A stretch of 64,000 bases of DNA from Leisingera sp. SS27 (GCF_028368855.1 NZ_JAQNCY010000008.1:115620-179619); one strand, 5' to 3'. Shown: positions 18,390 through 28,283, counted from the first letter of the stretch. Notes: a model not told the origin generated them from the letters alone. A program made the numbers and translations.

Positions 18390-19076
18390 ATGAACGACCT
18401 GCATCTGATCAGCCATCACCTGTGCCCCTATGTGCAGCGGGCGGTGATTGTGCTGAGCGAGAAATCCATCCCGCACCGGCGCACCTATATAGATCTGGCG
18501 GAGAAACCAGACTGGTTCCGCGCCCTGTCGCCAACGGGCCGGGTGCCGCTGCTGGAGACCGGCGGGCGGGTGCTGTTCGAAAGCCAGGTGATTGCGGAAT
18601 ATCTGGACGAGACAACGCCAGGCTCCTTGCATCCTGCGGATCCGCTGGAGCGGGCGCGGCACCGGGCTTGGATCGCGTTCGGCTCGGACACGCTGGCGGC
18701 CATCGGCAAGCTCTATAATGCACCGGATCAGGCAGCGTTTGCTGCGGCGGCGGACAGCTTGCGCGAACGGCTGGAGCGGGTCGCGCCGGAGGTGTCGGGG
18801 CCGTTCTTTGCCGGGGGCAGTTTCCATATGGTGGATGGGGTCTGGGGGACTGTGTTCCGCTATTTCGACACCTTTGATGCCATCGGGGATTTCGGCCTGA
18901 TGCCGCCGCAGGGGCGCATGGCAGACTGGCGCGCGGCGGTTTCTGCCCGCCCATCGGTTCGTCAGGCGCCCCCGGAGGGCTACCCGGGCCGGCTGACGGC
19001 ATTTCTGGCCGCGCGGCAGTCGTATCTCGGGGCGCTGGCCCGGGTGTCCTGTGGCAGCGCTGCAAATGCCGGATAA
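18390..19076 (+). CDS. Glutathione S-transferase family protein
   Basis: This 228-residue protein has the N-terminal thioredoxin-like domain of GSTs: [16 protein letters not shown] (catalytic-loop Cys near residue 11), the cis-Pro segment GRVPLLE and the glutathione gamma-Glu contact [12 protein letters not shown]. An all-helical C-terminal domain follows. The type is omega/Cys-GST-like, pointing to thiol transfer or dehalogenation-type chemistry more than classic conjugation. It is probably repressed by the divergent MarR through the palindromes at 18317-18373. The ATG at 18378 is in frame, but MNDLHL at 18390 has GGAGA just upstream. Confidence 0.88.
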   Translation: MNDLHLISHHLCPYVQRAVIVLSEKSIPHRRTYIDLAEKPDWFRALSPTGRVPLLETGGRVLFESQVIAEYLDETTPGSLHPADPLERARHRAWIAFGSDTLAAIGKLYNAPDQAAFAAAADSLRERLERVAPEVSGPFFAGGSFHMVDGVWGTVFRYFDTFDAIGDFGLMPPQGRMADWRAAVSARPSVRQAPPEGYPGRLTAFLAARQSYLGALARVSCGSAANAG

Positions 19077-19161
19077 CCCTGTTCAAAATGCCACCTTGCT
19101 GCAGACCTGCATCCGGCGCATAAATGCGCTGGATTTGAGACTCAGGAGCGGGAGACAGCCC

Positions 19162-19473
19162 ATGCAAGCGCGGATTTACCGGCCGGCACGCAACGCCATG
19201 ACCTCTGGCATGGCCAAAACGCGGAAATGGGTGCTGGAGTTTGCCCCTGCCTCGGCCCGCGAAGTGGACCCGCTGATGGGCTGGACCTCCTCCACCGACA
19301 CCCAGGCGCAGGTCAAGTTGCGGTTCGACAGCAAGGAAGCGGCGGTTGAATACGCCGAGGACCACGGCATCGACGCGGTGGTTGTCGAGCCGAAAGTCCG
19401 CAAGGCCAATATCCGCGCTGGCGGCTACGGCGAAAACTTTGCCACCAGCCGCCGCGGTCCCTGGACCCACTAA
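19162..19473 (+). CDS. NADH dehydrogenase accessory subunit, NDUFS4-like
   Basis: This 103-residue protein matches the ETC complex I subunit NDUFS4/AQDQ family, an accessory subunit near the N-module of complex I in alphaproteobacteria and mitochondria. Visible hallmarks are [45 protein letters not shown] and [21 protein letters not shown]. The start at 19162 has GGAGA 8 bases before it. It lies 85 bases after the GST gene and is probably separately transcribed. The nuo genes are not in this window, which is normal for this gene. Confidence 0.92.
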   Translation: MQARIYRPARNAMTSGMAKTRKWVLEFAPASAREVDPLMGWTSSTDTQAQVKLRFDSKEAAVEYAEDHGIDAVVVEPKVRKANIRAGGYGENFATSRRGPWTH

Positions 19474-19490
19474 GACTGTGTAAATCTTCC

Positions 19491-19524
19491 ACGAGTTCCC
19501 ACCGTTTCGGCACGAGTTCTCACC
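19491..19524. repeat. Tandem near-repeat CACGAGTTCYCACC
   Basis: The 14-mers CACGAGTTCCCACC and CACGAGTTCTCACC occur 20 bases apart right after the NDUFS4-like gene. Short multiple repeats of this kind occur at the ends of IS21-family elements, so this may be a terminal relic; no transposase is nearby. The identification is tentative. Confidence 0.35.
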
Positions 19525-19539
19525 AAGATCTACATATAG

Positions 19540-19560
19540 GGCGCCCAGCGGGCGCCTTTT
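19540..19560 (+). terminator. Hairpin terminator
   Basis: GGCGCCC (19540-19546) pairs with GGGCGCC (19550-19556) around an AGC loop, followed by TTTTCTATAT. It lies 66 bases after the NDUFS4-like stop and probably ends that transcript. Confidence 0.8.
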
Positions 19561-20300
19561 CTATATCTGGGTTGGGGCGTTGTGGCAGAGACCGAATGCA
19601 TTGCGGAAACAGAGAACAGGCTCCTTCGTTTTGCTGTGCCTGCATATTCGGGGTCTGGGTGACTTCATACCCGGCGATGGGGGCAGCGGCCGCCTTCTGC
19701 AGCAGTGAAAAGATAGAGTTTCACATCAGCCTGCTCCAAGACAGCAGTCAGTCCAAACTTGCCGTTAAGTTGACACGCTTGGCGCCGATCGCTGCATGTG
19801 CGAGCTTTTTCAAGCCTTCCAGCGCAAGCGGACCTTCAGCAGGGCGCAAGCACTTGTTCTTATACCGCCAGCTGGAACGGGGTCAGCAAAGCGCAGAACT
19901 CGGCCGTTTGACGCAACCAGCCGAGGTTTTGCGCTGCAGCGCAGCCCGCCGTTCCTGCCGTTCGCTGGGGCTGCGAGGTGTTGGACCTGGTGAATTCACA
20001 CACAGCGGACAAAGCCGCCGCTCCCGTCGCCGGAAGCAATGACGGCAGGCAGCCCAACACAGATGTGACCGGAACCGCTGTTTGGCCCTTCTCACTCCTG
20101 GAGGGTGGGCGGTCTCCGGAAGTTCGCCGCACATGCGTGTGCATGCTTGAGCGACTGCAGAACCGGCCCTTCATCATGAGCCTCAGTCCGGAACCTGACT
20201 GGCCGACACTCCACACGGTTGACAGTGGGTGCGTGCGTGTTCGCGTTATATGCCGCGTCCTGTGCGACCTTGTAGATGAGCAGCTGTTTCGCCGGATGTT
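19561..20300. other. 740-base intergenic stretch without a credible gene
   Basis: Frames on both strands are short or have unnatural composition, with Cys, Ser and Arg spread as in antisense noise, and none matches a family. The composition is less GC-biased than the neighbouring genes, which fits decayed DNA. It separates the NDUFS4-like gene from the catabolic cluster. Confidence 0.6.
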
Positions 20301-20331
20301 AAATTCTACATAAAGGAATGTAATTTTACAT
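20301..20331. promoter_or_regulatory. AT-rich operator region before the catabolic cluster
   Basis: The 12-mer AAATTCTACATA (20301-20312) is followed by the dyad ATGTAATTTTACAT (20318-20331, 6-base arms, TT spacer). The 12-mer nearly repeats a half-site before the TRAP genes (AAATTCCACATA, 29928-29939). This suggests one regulator, most likely the IclR protein at 33061, controls both points. Binding is inferred. Confidence 0.5.
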
Positions 20332-20401
20332 ATTGAAACTATGGATTGGATTGGCTAGCAAAACTAAAGCAAGAGATTCTGAGAGCAACGTGCGGGGGGA
20401 A

Positions 20402-22495
20402 ATGGTGAACCTGGTCAATCTGGCAATGGATGACGGCATTGCTGTTGTGACGGTGGAGAACCCGCCGGTGAATGCTCTTTCGCACGCGGTGCGCTCTGGC
20501 TTGCAGGACTGTTTGCGGAGGGCGCTGAACAGCGCGCAGACCAAGGCGGTGGTTATCTGTTGCGCGGGCCGCAGCTTCTTTTCCGGAGCGGATATACGGG
20601 AATTCGGTAAGCCGCCCCAGGCGCCGATTCTGCCGGATCTCATTAATGAAATCGAAGCGGCGCCTGTGCCGGTCATTGCCGCGATGCACGGAAACGCGCT
20701 TGGCGGCGGGCTGGAGGTTGCCCTGGGCGCGCACTACCGGGTTGCGCTGAAGGGAACCCGCTTTAGCCTGCCGGAGGTCACCCTGGGGCTGCTGCCCGGC
20801 GCAGGCGGCACGCAGCGCCTGCCGCGGCTGATCCCGGCGGCGGATGCGGCCCGGATGATCACCGGCGGCAAGCCGGTTGATGCCGGTGCGGCGCTCTCGA
20901 TGGGATTGATCGACAGAATCGGGGACGGCAGCGATGCCTGCGCCGAAGGTGTTGCCTTTGCACGGGACCTGATCGCGGCGGGCAAGGGGCCGCGCCCGGC
21001 CGCCAGCCTGCCGTGCAATCGGCTGGAGCCCGCGGAACTGGCGGCCTTAAGGGCCAAAACAGCCAAGGCGGCACGCGGGGCCGTTGCGCCGATAGCCTGC
21101 CTGGAGGCGCTGCAGGCGGCAATGTCGTTGCCCTTTGCCGAGGGGCTGAAGGCAGAGCGCGCGCTGTTTCAGGACCTTGTGGCTTCCGATCAGAGCAAGG
21201 CCCTGATCCATGCCTTCTTTGCCGAGCGGCAGGCGGGAAAACTGCCGGATGCCGAACGGGCTGCACCGCGTGAAATCAGCCGGGTGGGTGTTGTGGGCGG
21301 CGGCACAATGGGGGCGGGGATAGCTGTCAGCGCCCTGTTAAGCGGCCTGGACGTGACCCTGCTTGAGCGCGACGAGGCGGCAGCGTCAAAGGCAGCGGCC
21401 AGTGTCGGAAAGATGCTGGACAGTGCAGTGAAACGCGGCAAGCTGTCCGGGCCGCAGCGCGATGCCATGCTTGCCGGAACCTTCCGCTGCACCACTGCGT
21501 ACGAGGACTTCGCACAGGCGGATCTGGTGATCGAAGCCGTGTTTGAAAGCATGGACGTCAAGAAGGACGTGTTCACCCGGCTTGACAAGGTCTGCAAGCC
21601 AGGAGCCATTCTGGCATCGAACACCTCGTACCTGGATCTGAACCGGATTGCGGCAATGACCAGCCGCCCGCAGGATGTGATTGGTCTGCATTTCTTTTCG
21701 CCGGCGCATGTTATGCGGCTGCTGGAAGTTGTGGTGGGGGCTGAAACTGCCCCGGACGCAGTGGCGACGGGCTTTGCACTGGCCAAGCGGCTGAAAAAAG
21801 TGGCGGTGCGCGCGGGGGTCTGCGACGGCTTTATCGGCAACCGGATCCTGTCGCACTACAGCAAGGCGGTCTACGGCATGGTGCTGGCGGGGGCGAGCCC
21901 CTATGCGGTCGACAGGGCGCTGACGGGCTTCGGCCTGGCGATGGGGCCGTTTGCAGTGGGCGATCTGGCCGGGCTGGATATCGGCTGGGCGAACCGCAAA
22001 CGTTTGGCTCCGGCGCGTGACCCGGGGGAGACCTATCCCGAATTTGCCGACCGGCTTTGCGAATTGGGCCGGTTCGGGCGCAAGACCGGGCGCGGTTTCT
22101 ATATCTACGAGGAGGGCGCCAGCAGCCCTCGTCCTGACCCTGAGGTGGAAGAGATCATCGCGGCGGAACGGGCTGCCAAGGGCATCACGCCCCGCAGCAT
22201 CGGCGCAGCGGAAATCATCAGCCGCTACATGGCTGCAATGGTGAACGAGGCTGCGCGCGTGGTCGGCGATGGCATTGCCTTGCGGCCGCTGGACGTGGAT
22301 GTGACCCTGCTGAACGGTTACGGGTTTCCGCGCTGGCGCGGCGGGCCGATGCACTATGCCGATGTCATCGGGCTGGACAGGATCCTGCAGGATATCTGCC
22401 GCTTCCACGAGGAAGATCCCCTGCTCTGGCAGCTTGCGCCGCTGCTGGAACGTCTGGCCGCCAAAGGCCGGACCTTTGCCAGCCTCAACACCTGA
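20402..22495 (+). CDS. Bifunctional enoyl-CoA hydratase/3-hydroxyacyl-CoA dehydrogenase
   Basis: This protein of about 697 residues fuses two steps of beta-oxidation. The N-terminal crotonase domain has the oxyanion-hole strands [15 protein letters not shown] and [15 protein letters not shown] and the catalytic Glu in [21 protein letters not shown] Rossmann domain begins [29 protein letters not shown] near residue 295. The dehydrogenase motif [15 protein letters not shown] and two C-terminal 3HCDH helical domains follow. It corresponds in role to PimF/FadB-type proteins and leads the operon; the thiolase starts 11 bases after its stop. The start is uncertain: ATG 20402 is close behind a G-run, and GTG 20405 is an alternative. 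Confidence 0.9.
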   Translation: MVNLVNLAMDDGIAVVTVENPPVNALSHAVRSGLQDCLRRALNSAQTKAVVICCAGRSFFSGADIREFGKPPQAPILPDLINEIEAAPVPVIAAMHGNALGGGLEVALGAHYRVALKGTRFSLPEVTLGLLPGAGGTQRLPRLIPAADAARMITGGKPVDAGAALSMGLIDRIGDGSDACAEGVAFARDLIAAGKGPRPAASLPCNRLEPAELAALRAKTAKAARGAVAPIACLEALQAAMSLPFAEGLKAERALFQDLVASDQSKALIHAFFAERQAGKLPDAERAAPREISRVGVVGGGTMGAGIAVSALLSGLDVTLLERDEAAASKAAASVGKMLDSAVKRGKLSGPQRDAMLAGTFRCTTAYEDFAQADLVIEAVFESMDVKKDVFTRLDKVCKPGAILASNTSYLDLNRIAAMTSRPQDVIGLHFFSPAHVMRLLEVVVGAETAPDAVATGFALAKRLKKVAVRAGVCDGFIGNRILSHYSKAVYGMVLAGASPYAVDRALTGFGLAMGPFAVGDLAGLDIGWANRKRLAPARDPGETYPEFADRLCELGRFGRKTGRGFYIYEEGASSPRPDPEVEEIIAAERAAKGITPRSIGAAEIISRYMAAMVNEAARVVGDGIALRPLDVDVTLLNGYGFPRWRGGPMHYADVIGLDRILQDICRFHEEDPLLWQLAPLLERLAAKGRTFASLNT

Positions 22496-22506
22496 AGGAG
22501 TTTTCA

Positions 22507-23685
22507 ATGAAACAGGCGGTCATCGTCTCCACCGCGCGCACCGGTCTGGCCAAATCCTACCGCGGCGCCTTCAATGAAACCCATGGGGCAACCATGGCGG
22601 GCCATGCTATCAGCCACGCGGTGCAGCGGGCCGGCATTGCGCCGGACCTGATCGAGGACGCGCTGGTCGGCTGCGGCTACCCCGAAGGCAGGACCGGGTC
22701 CAACATTGCCCGCCAGTCGGTGATCCGCGCAGGGCTGCCGGTGTCCGTTTCCGCGGCCACCGTGAACCGCTTCTGCTCTTCCGGGCTGCAGGTGGTCGCC
22801 ATGGCGGCGCATTCGATTGTGATGGAGGGCGCGCCGGCCGCGATCGGGGCAGGGGTGGAAAGCATAAGCCAGATGCCGCCCGCCCGCCCGCCGCAGGCGC
22901 GGGAAAGCTGGATCCTGGAAAACAAGCCGGAACTGTATCTCCCGATGATCCAGACCGCTGACATCGTCGCCGAACGCTATGGCATCAGCCGCGAAGCGCA
23001 GGACGAATTGGCGCTGTCCAGCCAGCAGCGCACGGCTGCGGCGCAGGCAGCGGGCCGTCTGGATGATGAAATTGTGCCCATCACCGTGACTCAGGCCTTC
23101 AAGGACAAGGAAAGCGGCGAGATCACCCGCCAGGAGGTGAATTTTGCCATGGACGACTGCAACCGGCCGAACACAACGCTGGAAGGGCTGGCCGGGCTCG
23201 CCCCGGTGCAGGGTGAGGGACATTTCGTCACCGCTGGCAATGCCTCGCAACTGAGCGACGGGGCGGCGGCGCTGGTGCTGATGGACAGCGCGTTGGCCGA
23301 ACGTGAAGGCGCCGAGCCGCTGGGCGCCTTCAAGGGCTTTGCCGTGGCAGGTTGCGAGCCGGATGAAATGGGCATCGGTCCGGTCCATGCGGTGCCGCGC
23401 CTGCTGCAGCGGCACGGGCTGACGGTCAGCGACATTGATCTGTGGGAGCTGAACGAGGCCTTTGCCTCGCAGGCGCTGTACTGCCGCGACCGGCTGGAGA
23501 TCGACCCGGAGATTTGCAACGTCAACGGCGGTTCGATCTCGATCGGCCACCCGTTCGGCATGACCGGGGCGCGGATGACCGGGCACCTGCTGCTGGAAGG
23601 CCGGCGGCGCGGCGCCAGGCTGGGCGTTGTCACCATGTGCATCGGCGGCGGAATGGGCGCGGCCGGCCTGTTTGAAATCTTCTGA
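22507..23685 (+). CDS. Acetyl-CoA C-acyltransferase (thiolase)
   Basis: This 392-residue thiolase cleaves 3-ketoacyl-CoA with CoA to give acetyl-CoA and a shortened acyl-CoA. All catalytic positions are present: nucleophile Cys90 in NRFCSSGLQ, His348 in [14 protein letters not shown] and the base Cys378 in [15 protein letters not shown]. The asparagine-containing NEAFA loop precedes the His. AAGGAG lies 7 bases before the ATG. Its place behind the bifunctional hydratase/dehydrogenase and ahead of the acyl-CoA dehydrogenase pair makes it the thiolytic step of this pathway (PimB role). Confidence 0.95.
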   Translation: MKQAVIVSTARTGLAKSYRGAFNETHGATMAGHAISHAVQRAGIAPDLIEDALVGCGYPEGRTGSNIARQSVIRAGLPVSVSAATVNRFCSSGLQVVAMAAHSIVMEGAPAAIGAGVESISQMPPARPPQARESWILENKPELYLPMIQTADIVAERYGISREAQDELALSSQQRTAAAQAAGRLDDEIVPITVTQAFKDKESGEITRQEVNFAMDDCNRPNTTLEGLAGLAPVQGEGHFVTAGNASQLSDGAAALVLMDSALAEREGAEPLGAFKGFAVAGCEPDEMGIGPVHAVPRLLQRHGLTVSDIDLWELNEAFASQALYCRDRLEIDPEICNVNGGSISIGHPFGMTGARMTGHLLLEGRRRGARLGVVTMCIGGGMGAAGLFEIF

Positions 23686-23698
23686 GGGGCACCACGCG

Positions 23699-24895
23699 AT
23701 GGATCTGAATTACACCAGGGAAGAACAGGCGTTCCGGACAGAGGTCCGCCAGTGGCTGAAGGAAACCCTGCCGCATGAGCTGCGCGAAAAGGTGCGGCTG
23801 GGCAAGCGGCTGGCCAAGGCGGACATGGAACTGTGGCACAGCCTGCTGAATGCGCGCGGCTGGCTGGCGCCGAACTGGCCGCGGGCCTATGGCGGCTGCG
23901 AGTGGAACGCGGTACAGCGCCATATCTTCGAGGAGGAAGCCTGCCTGGCCCATGCCCCGCGCAGCCTGCCCTTTGGCCTGACGATGCTGGCGCCGGTGCT
24001 GCTGGCGTTTGGAACCGAAGACCAGCGCCAGCGCTTTCTGCCGCGCATTTTGAACGGCCAGGACTGGTGGTGCCAGGGCTATTCCGAGCCGGGCGCAGGG
24101 TCCGATCTGGCGGCGGTCAAGACCCGCGCGGTGCGCGACGGCGGTCATTATGTGGTCAATGGCCAGAAAACCTGGACCACGCTGGGCCAGCACGCGAACT
24201 GGATATTCTGCCTGGTGCGGACGGATCCGGATGCCAAGAAACAGGAAGGCATCTCCTTTCTGCTTATCGACATGGACACACCCGGAGTCACGGTCCGCCC
24301 CATCGTGCTGATTGATGGCGAGCCGGAGGTGAACGAGGTGTTCTTTGACAACGTCAGGGTGCCTGCGGAGAACCTGGTGGGGGAGGAGAACAAGGGCTGG
24401 ACCTACGCCAAGTACCTGCTGACCCATGAGCGCACCAATATTGCAGGCGTGGGTTTTTCGACGGCGCTTTTGACCACTTTGAAACATGTTGCCGGGCGGG
24501 TGAACTCCGGCGGCCGGCCCCTGGCGGAGAACCCGCATTTCGCGGCCCGCATGGCGCAGGCGGAGATCGACCTGATGGCGATGGCGACCACCAACCTGCG
24601 GGTTGTCTCAGCCGCAGCCAAGGGGCAGGCGCCCGGCGCCGAAAGCTCGATGCTGAAGGTCAAGGGCACGGTGATCCGGCAGGAGCTGACGTCACTGCTG
24701 CGCCGGGCGATGGGGCCAGACGCGCTGCCGTTCCAGCCTGACTTTCTGGATGGCGGCAGCAATGCAGCGGCGCTGGGGCCGGACCATGCGGCGGCAGCGG
24801 CGCCCTCCTATTTCAACATGCGCAAGCTGTCGATCTTTGGCGGCTCGAACGAGGTGCAGCGCACCATCATCACCAAGGCCATTCTGGGGCTGTAA
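23699..24895 (+). CDS. Acyl-CoA dehydrogenase, large subunit (PimC-like)
   Basis: This 398-residue flavoprotein introduces the alpha-beta double bond into an acyl-CoA. The FAD/substrate segments are clear: YSEPGAGSDLAAVKT, VVNGQKTWTT, VNEVFFDNVRVPAENLVGEENKGW and the terminal FGGSNEVQRTII. The classic catalytic Glu near the C-terminus is replaced (IFGGS). A Glu (Glu244) stands in THERTNIAG, the position used in isovaleryl-CoA-dehydrogenase-type enzymes. From memory the middle region is very like pimeloyl-CoA dehydrogenase large subunit. It is paired with the smaller subunit 14 bases downstream, suggesting a heteromeric enzyme. Confidence 0.9.
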   Translation: MDLNYTREEQAFRTEVRQWLKETLPHELREKVRLGKRLAKADMELWHSLLNARGWLAPNWPRAYGGCEWNAVQRHIFEEEACLAHAPRSLPFGLTMLAPVLLAFGTEDQRQRFLPRILNGQDWWCQGYSEPGAGSDLAAVKTRAVRDGGHYVVNGQKTWTTLGQHANWIFCLVRTDPDAKKQEGISFLLIDMDTPGVTVRPIVLIDGEPEVNEVFFDNVRVPAENLVGEENKGWTYAKYLLTHERTNIAGVGFSTALLTTLKHVAGRVNSGGRPLAENPHFAARMAQAEIDLMAMATTNLRVVSAAAKGQAPGAESSMLKVKGTVIRQELTSLLRRAMGPDALPFQPDFLDGGSNAAALGPDHAAAAAPSYFNMRKLSIFGGSNEVQRTIITKAILGL

Positions 24896-24909
24896 CGGGG
24901 GCAGGCGAC

Positions 24910-26040
24910 ATGGATTTCAATCTGACCGAAGAACGGATGATGCTGCGCGATACGCTGCGGCGCTTTCTGGCGGACAAATACGCGCATGAGAACCGGCGGT
25001 CGCTGATTGCGTCGGGTGAGCCCTATGATACCGGGATCTATGCCGGGCTGGCCGAACTGGGCGTGCTGGGGGGCATGTTCCGCGAGGATCAGGGCGGATT
25101 CGGCGGCGAAGGCTTTGACCTGATGGTGGTGTTCGAAGAGCTGGGCCGCGCCGGGGTGATCGAACCGGTGCTGCCGGCGGTTCTGGCGGGCGGGCTGATT
25201 GCTGCCTCCGGCAAGGGCCGCCAGCGCGGACTGGCGGATGAGATCATTGCCGGAACCCATCTGGCGGCGCTGGCCCAGGGCGAAGCCGGATCGCGTTATG
25301 ACCTGAACCATGTGGAAACCACGGCGGCTGCCGAAGGTGATGCCATCGTGCTGAACGGCATCAAGACCCATGTGCTGTACGGCGCCGAGGCGCAGACCCT
25401 TGTGGTGTCGGCACGGGAGGCCGGCGCGGTGGCGGATGCGGCAGGCATTTCGTTGTTTCTGGTGCCGGTGAACACGCCGGGCGTGACCGTCAGCGGCCAC
25501 CGTAATATGGACGGCATACCGTCAGCAACGGTTGCGCTGGAGGGTGTGCGGCTGGCGGAGACGGCGCGGCTGGGCGCGGCCGGAGGCGGGCTGGAAGCGC
25601 TGGAAGCCGCTGTTGCCCGCGGCCTGGCAGCCATCTGCGCCGAGGCGCTGGGGGCGATGGAGGCCGCCAAGGATCTGACCATCAGCTATCTGAAGGAGCG
25701 CAAGCAGTTCGGCATGCCGATCGGCAAGTTTCAGGCGCTGCAGCACCGGATGGCGGATATGCTGATCGAAGTGGAGCAGGCGCGTTCGGTGGTGATCAAC
25801 CTGGCAAGCAATCTGGATCAGCCGCGGGCTTTGCGCGAAAGCCACGCCAGCGCGGCCAAGAACCTGGTTGGCCGGGCCGGGGCGCTGGTGGCTGAGGAAT
25901 GCATCCAGATGCACGGCGGCATCGGCATGACCGATGAATACGCGCTGTCCCATTTTGCCCGCCGCCTGACGATGATCGACCATCTGTTCGGCGACACGGA
26001 CTACCATCTGGAGCGCTTCATCGCGCTGAAGGCAGGGTAA
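24910..26040 (+). CDS. Acyl-CoA dehydrogenase, small subunit (PimD-like)
   Basis: This 376-residue protein has the acyl-CoA dehydrogenase fold: MDFNLTEERMMLRDTLRRFLADKY, a middle beta-domain, and a C-terminal helical domain with KERKQFGMPIGKFQALQHRMADM and CIQMHGGIGMTDEYALSHFARRL. Both positions where a catalytic Glu could sit lack it (VARGLAAICAE and LFGDTDYH), so this subunit is probably non-catalytic and completes the FAD or substrate site of the 23699 protein. The pairing resembles PimC/PimD and the alpha2beta2 FadE pairs of actinobacterial steroid breakdown. It is tightly linked in the operon on both sides. Confidence 0.88.
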   Translation: MDFNLTEERMMLRDTLRRFLADKYAHENRRSLIASGEPYDTGIYAGLAELGVLGGMFREDQGGFGGEGFDLMVVFEELGRAGVIEPVLPAVLAGGLIAASGKGRQRGLADEIIAGTHLAALAQGEAGSRYDLNHVETTAAAEGDAIVLNGIKTHVLYGAEAQTLVVSAREAGAVADAAGISLFLVPVNTPGVTVSGHRNMDGIPSATVALEGVRLAETARLGAAGGGLEALEAAVARGLAAICAEALGAMEAAKDLTISYLKERKQFGMPIGKFQALQHRMADMLIEVEQARSVVINLASNLDQPRALRESHASAAKNLVGRAGALVAEECIQMHGGIGMTDEYALSHFARRLTMIDHLFGDTDYHLERFIALKAG

Positions 26041-26043
26041 GAG

Positions 26044-26469
26044 ATGCCGCTGGTGCGTCCCGGCAGGCCCCTGATCCCGCTGTTCGAGGCGATGGGCTAT
26101 GACATAGAGCTAGACCGGGAGGCGGTTGAGGCGCATTGCGTGCTAGAGATTTCCAGCCTGCACCTGAACCGCCAGGGCGGCTTGCATGGCGGGGTGGCGG
26201 CGACGCTGCTGGATACGGCCAGCGGGATCACCGCCAGCCTGTCCTGCGATCCGCAAGGGATTACCCCATTTGCCACCCTGTCGCTGAACGTCAGCTACAT
26301 GGCGGTGGCCCGGTCTGGCCGCGTGCGGGCGACCGGCCGGATCACCGGCGGCGGCAGCACAACCAAATTTGTCTCTTGCGATCTGCGCGACGGGGAAGGG
26401 CGGCTGATTGCGGCCTCAACCGGCGTTTTCAAGCGGGTGCGCGGAGCAGCAGCTGAGGATGCGGCATGA
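26044..26469 (+). CDS. PaaI family hotdog thioesterase
   Basis: This 141-residue protein is a single hotdog domain of the PaaI type, which hydrolyses acyl- or aryl-CoA thioesters. The helix-loop signature HLNRQGGLHGGVAATLLDTASG at about residues 38-59 carries the conserved HGG and acidic residue. The strand LSLNVSYMAVARSGRVRATGRI follows. It starts three bases after the dehydrogenase stop and overlaps the next gene by ATGA, so translation is coupled. In a catabolic operon it most likely rescues trapped CoA from dead-end intermediates. Confidence 0.9.
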   Translation: MPLVRPGRPLIPLFEAMGYDIELDREAVEAHCVLEISSLHLNRQGGLHGGVAATLLDTASGITASLSCDPQGITPFATLSLNVSYMAVARSGRVRATGRITGGGSTTKFVSCDLRDGEGRLIAASTGVFKRVRGAAAEDAA

Positions 26470-27245
26470 GCGCGCTTTACCGGCATGAGGTCCGCGGCGG
26501 GACCCTGGTTATCTGGAACTGCAACACAGGCATGCGCAATGCGCTGTCCTATGAGTACTACCACGGCTTGCAGGACGGTCTGGCGCGGGCGGCAGAGGAC
26601 CCTGCGATTGCTGCGGTGATCCTGGCGGGTGCGGGCGGGTTCTTCTGCTCCGGCGGCAATCTGAACATGCTGAAGGAACGCCGGGAGATGCCGTACGAGG
26701 AACGGCAGGTGCAGATCGGCAAGCTGAACGCCTTGATCCGTGCGGTCCGGGACTGCCCCAAGCCAGTGATTGCAGCTGTCGAAGGCGGCGCGGCGGGAGC
26801 AGGGCTGTCCTTGGCGATGGCGGCGGACATGATCGTCGCTGAAGAGGGGGCGATGTTCACCCTGGCCTACGTCAAGGCGGGCCTGGTGCCGGATGGCGGC
26901 GCCACCTACGCGCTGACGCAGGCGCTGCCGCGGGCGACCGTGGCCCGGATGGCGATGCTGGCGGAACCGCTCAGCGCGGAACGGATGCACCAGCTGGGGG
27001 CGGTGACGGAGCTGGCCCCCAAGGGCCGCACCCTGGCGCTGGCAGAAGCGCTGGCCGATGCGGTGGCCCGCGGCCCCGAACAGGCAATTGCCGGCATCAA
27101 GGCACTGCTCAACCAGGCTGAGACCGCCAGTTTCGAAGACCAGATGACCCATGAACGCGATGCCATGGCGCAGGCCCTTGGCGGTGACGAGGCCCAGGCG
27201 GGCATCGGCGCCTTTCTCAGCAAGACCTCCCCAGTATTCCGGTAA
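26466..27245 (+). CDS. Enoyl-CoA hydratase/isomerase family protein
   Basis: This 259-residue crotonase has the oxyanion-hole strand AGAGGFFCSGGNLNMLKERR, the second strand VEGGAAGAGLSLAMAADMI and the active-site region YVKAGLVPDGGATYALTQALP, where Asp/Gly replace one of the usual Glu residues. The type is like those annotated as alternative oxepin-CoA hydrolases or ring-hydrating crotonases, so the reaction need not be simple hydration. It could hydrate or isomerise an intermediate that the hydratase at 20402 cannot handle. It overlaps the thioesterase by four bases and is followed by an NMO-like gene after 10 bases. Confidence 0.85.
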   Translation: MSALYRHEVRGGTLVIWNCNTGMRNALSYEYYHGLQDGLARAAEDPAIAAVILAGAGGFFCSGGNLNMLKERREMPYEERQVQIGKLNALIRAVRDCPKPVIAAVEGGAAGAGLSLAMAADMIVAEEGAMFTLAYVKAGLVPDGGATYALTQALPRATVARMAMLAEPLSAERMHQLGAVTELAPKGRTLALAEALADAVARGPEQAIAGIKALLNQAETASFEDQMTHERDAMAQALGGDEAQAGIGAFLSKTSPVFR

Positions 27246-27255
27246 GGAGACCGAC

Positions 27256-28260
27256 ATGATGCACACTTCTGCGCTTCCGGCGATTTTCGATACAGCCGTG
27301 ACCCGGACCTATGGCACCCGGCTGCCGGTTGTGGCGGGCGGCCTGCAATGGCTGGCCAATGCCGAATATGTATCGGCTGCGGCGCGGGCGGGGATTGTCT
27401 CGTTCATCACTGCCGCCAGTTTCCCCGAAATGGACGATCTGCGCGCCGAGATCCGCCGCTGCCGCGAGATGTGCGAAGGCAAGGCCTTAGGGGTCAATGT
27501 CTCGATGATCCCCAAGCTGGTGCCGGGCGAAAAGACTGAAGAGGTGTTCCGCCTGATCGCGGACGAAGGCGTGCAGTTCGTCGAAACATCCGGCCGCAGC
27601 CCCGAGGCCTTCATGCCGATCCTCAAGGATGCCGGGATCACCGTGCTGCATAAGGTGCCCAGCCTGCGCTATGCGGTGAAGGCGGAGCAGGTGGGGGTTG
27701 ATATGGTGTCGATTGTCGGCGCCGAATGCGGCGGCCATCCCGGCATGGACATGGTTGGCAGCATGGTCAACGCAGGCCTGGCCGGGGACCGGCTGACCAT
27801 CCCCTGGCTCATCGGCGGCGGCATCGGGCACGGCAAGCAGATCATGGCGGCGCTGGTGATGGGTGCGGCGGGCGTGGTGATGGGCACCCGGTTCCTGGTT
27901 GCCAGCGAGCTGACTGCGCATCCGGATTACAAGCAGGCGATGGTGAATGCGAGCGAGCTGGACACGCAGCTGACCATGCACACGGTGCGCAACACCGTGC
28001 GCAGCCTGCGCAACCAGACCACAGAAACGGTGGCCAGGCTGGAGCGCGACAATCCGGAGATCGGCATTCAGGAGCTGCTGAAGCATGTGTCCGGCAAGAT
28101 CGGGCGCCAGGCCTATGCCACTGGCGACGTCTCCCGCGGGCTGCTGTCGGCGGGCCACGCGCTGGGGTTCGTCGACAAGGTGGAGCCCTTTGCCGAAATC
28201 ACCGCCCGGCTTGAAACTGAGGCGTTGGCGGCATTCGGGCGGCTCGGTCTGGCGGCGTGA
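27256..28260 (+). CDS. Nitronate monooxygenase-like FMN protein
   Basis: This 334-residue protein is of the nitronate monooxygenase/2-nitropropane dioxygenase TIM-barrel family. The phosphate- and FMN-binding regions are visible: PVVAGGLQWLANAEYVSAAARAG, VSIVGAECGGHPG and the glycine-rich IGGGIGHGKQIMAALVMGAAGVVMGTRF. The long frame upstream is ignored because ATG 27256 has TAAGGAGA at 27243-27250. In CoA-degradation clusters such proteins may act as enoyl-CoA reductases or flavin oxidases, with no nitroalkane involved. That use is plausible here but not shown. It sits between the crotonase and ligase genes in one operon. Confidence 0.85.
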   Translation: MMHTSALPAIFDTAVTRTYGTRLPVVAGGLQWLANAEYVSAAARAGIVSFITAASFPEMDDLRAEIRRCREMCEGKALGVNVSMIPKLVPGEKTEEVFRLIADEGVQFVETSGRSPEAFMPILKDAGITVLHKVPSLRYAVKAEQVGVDMVSIVGAECGGHPGMDMVGSMVNAGLAGDRLTIPWLIGGGIGHGKQIMAALVMGAAGVVMGTRFLVASELTAHPDYKQAMVNASELDTQLTMHTVRNTVRSLRNQTTETVARLERDNPEIGIQELLKHVSGKIGRQAYATGDVSRGLLSAGHALGFVDKVEPFAEITARLETEALAAFGRLGLAA

Positions 28261-28283
28261 CGCTGCAAGGGAGGAGGAAAGAC

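Noticed and set aside
19572..20313. Several ORFs of 100-156 residues on both strands in the gap before the catabolic cluster
   Set aside because: None has a ribosome site with a sensible start, a known motif or natural composition; treated as non-coding.
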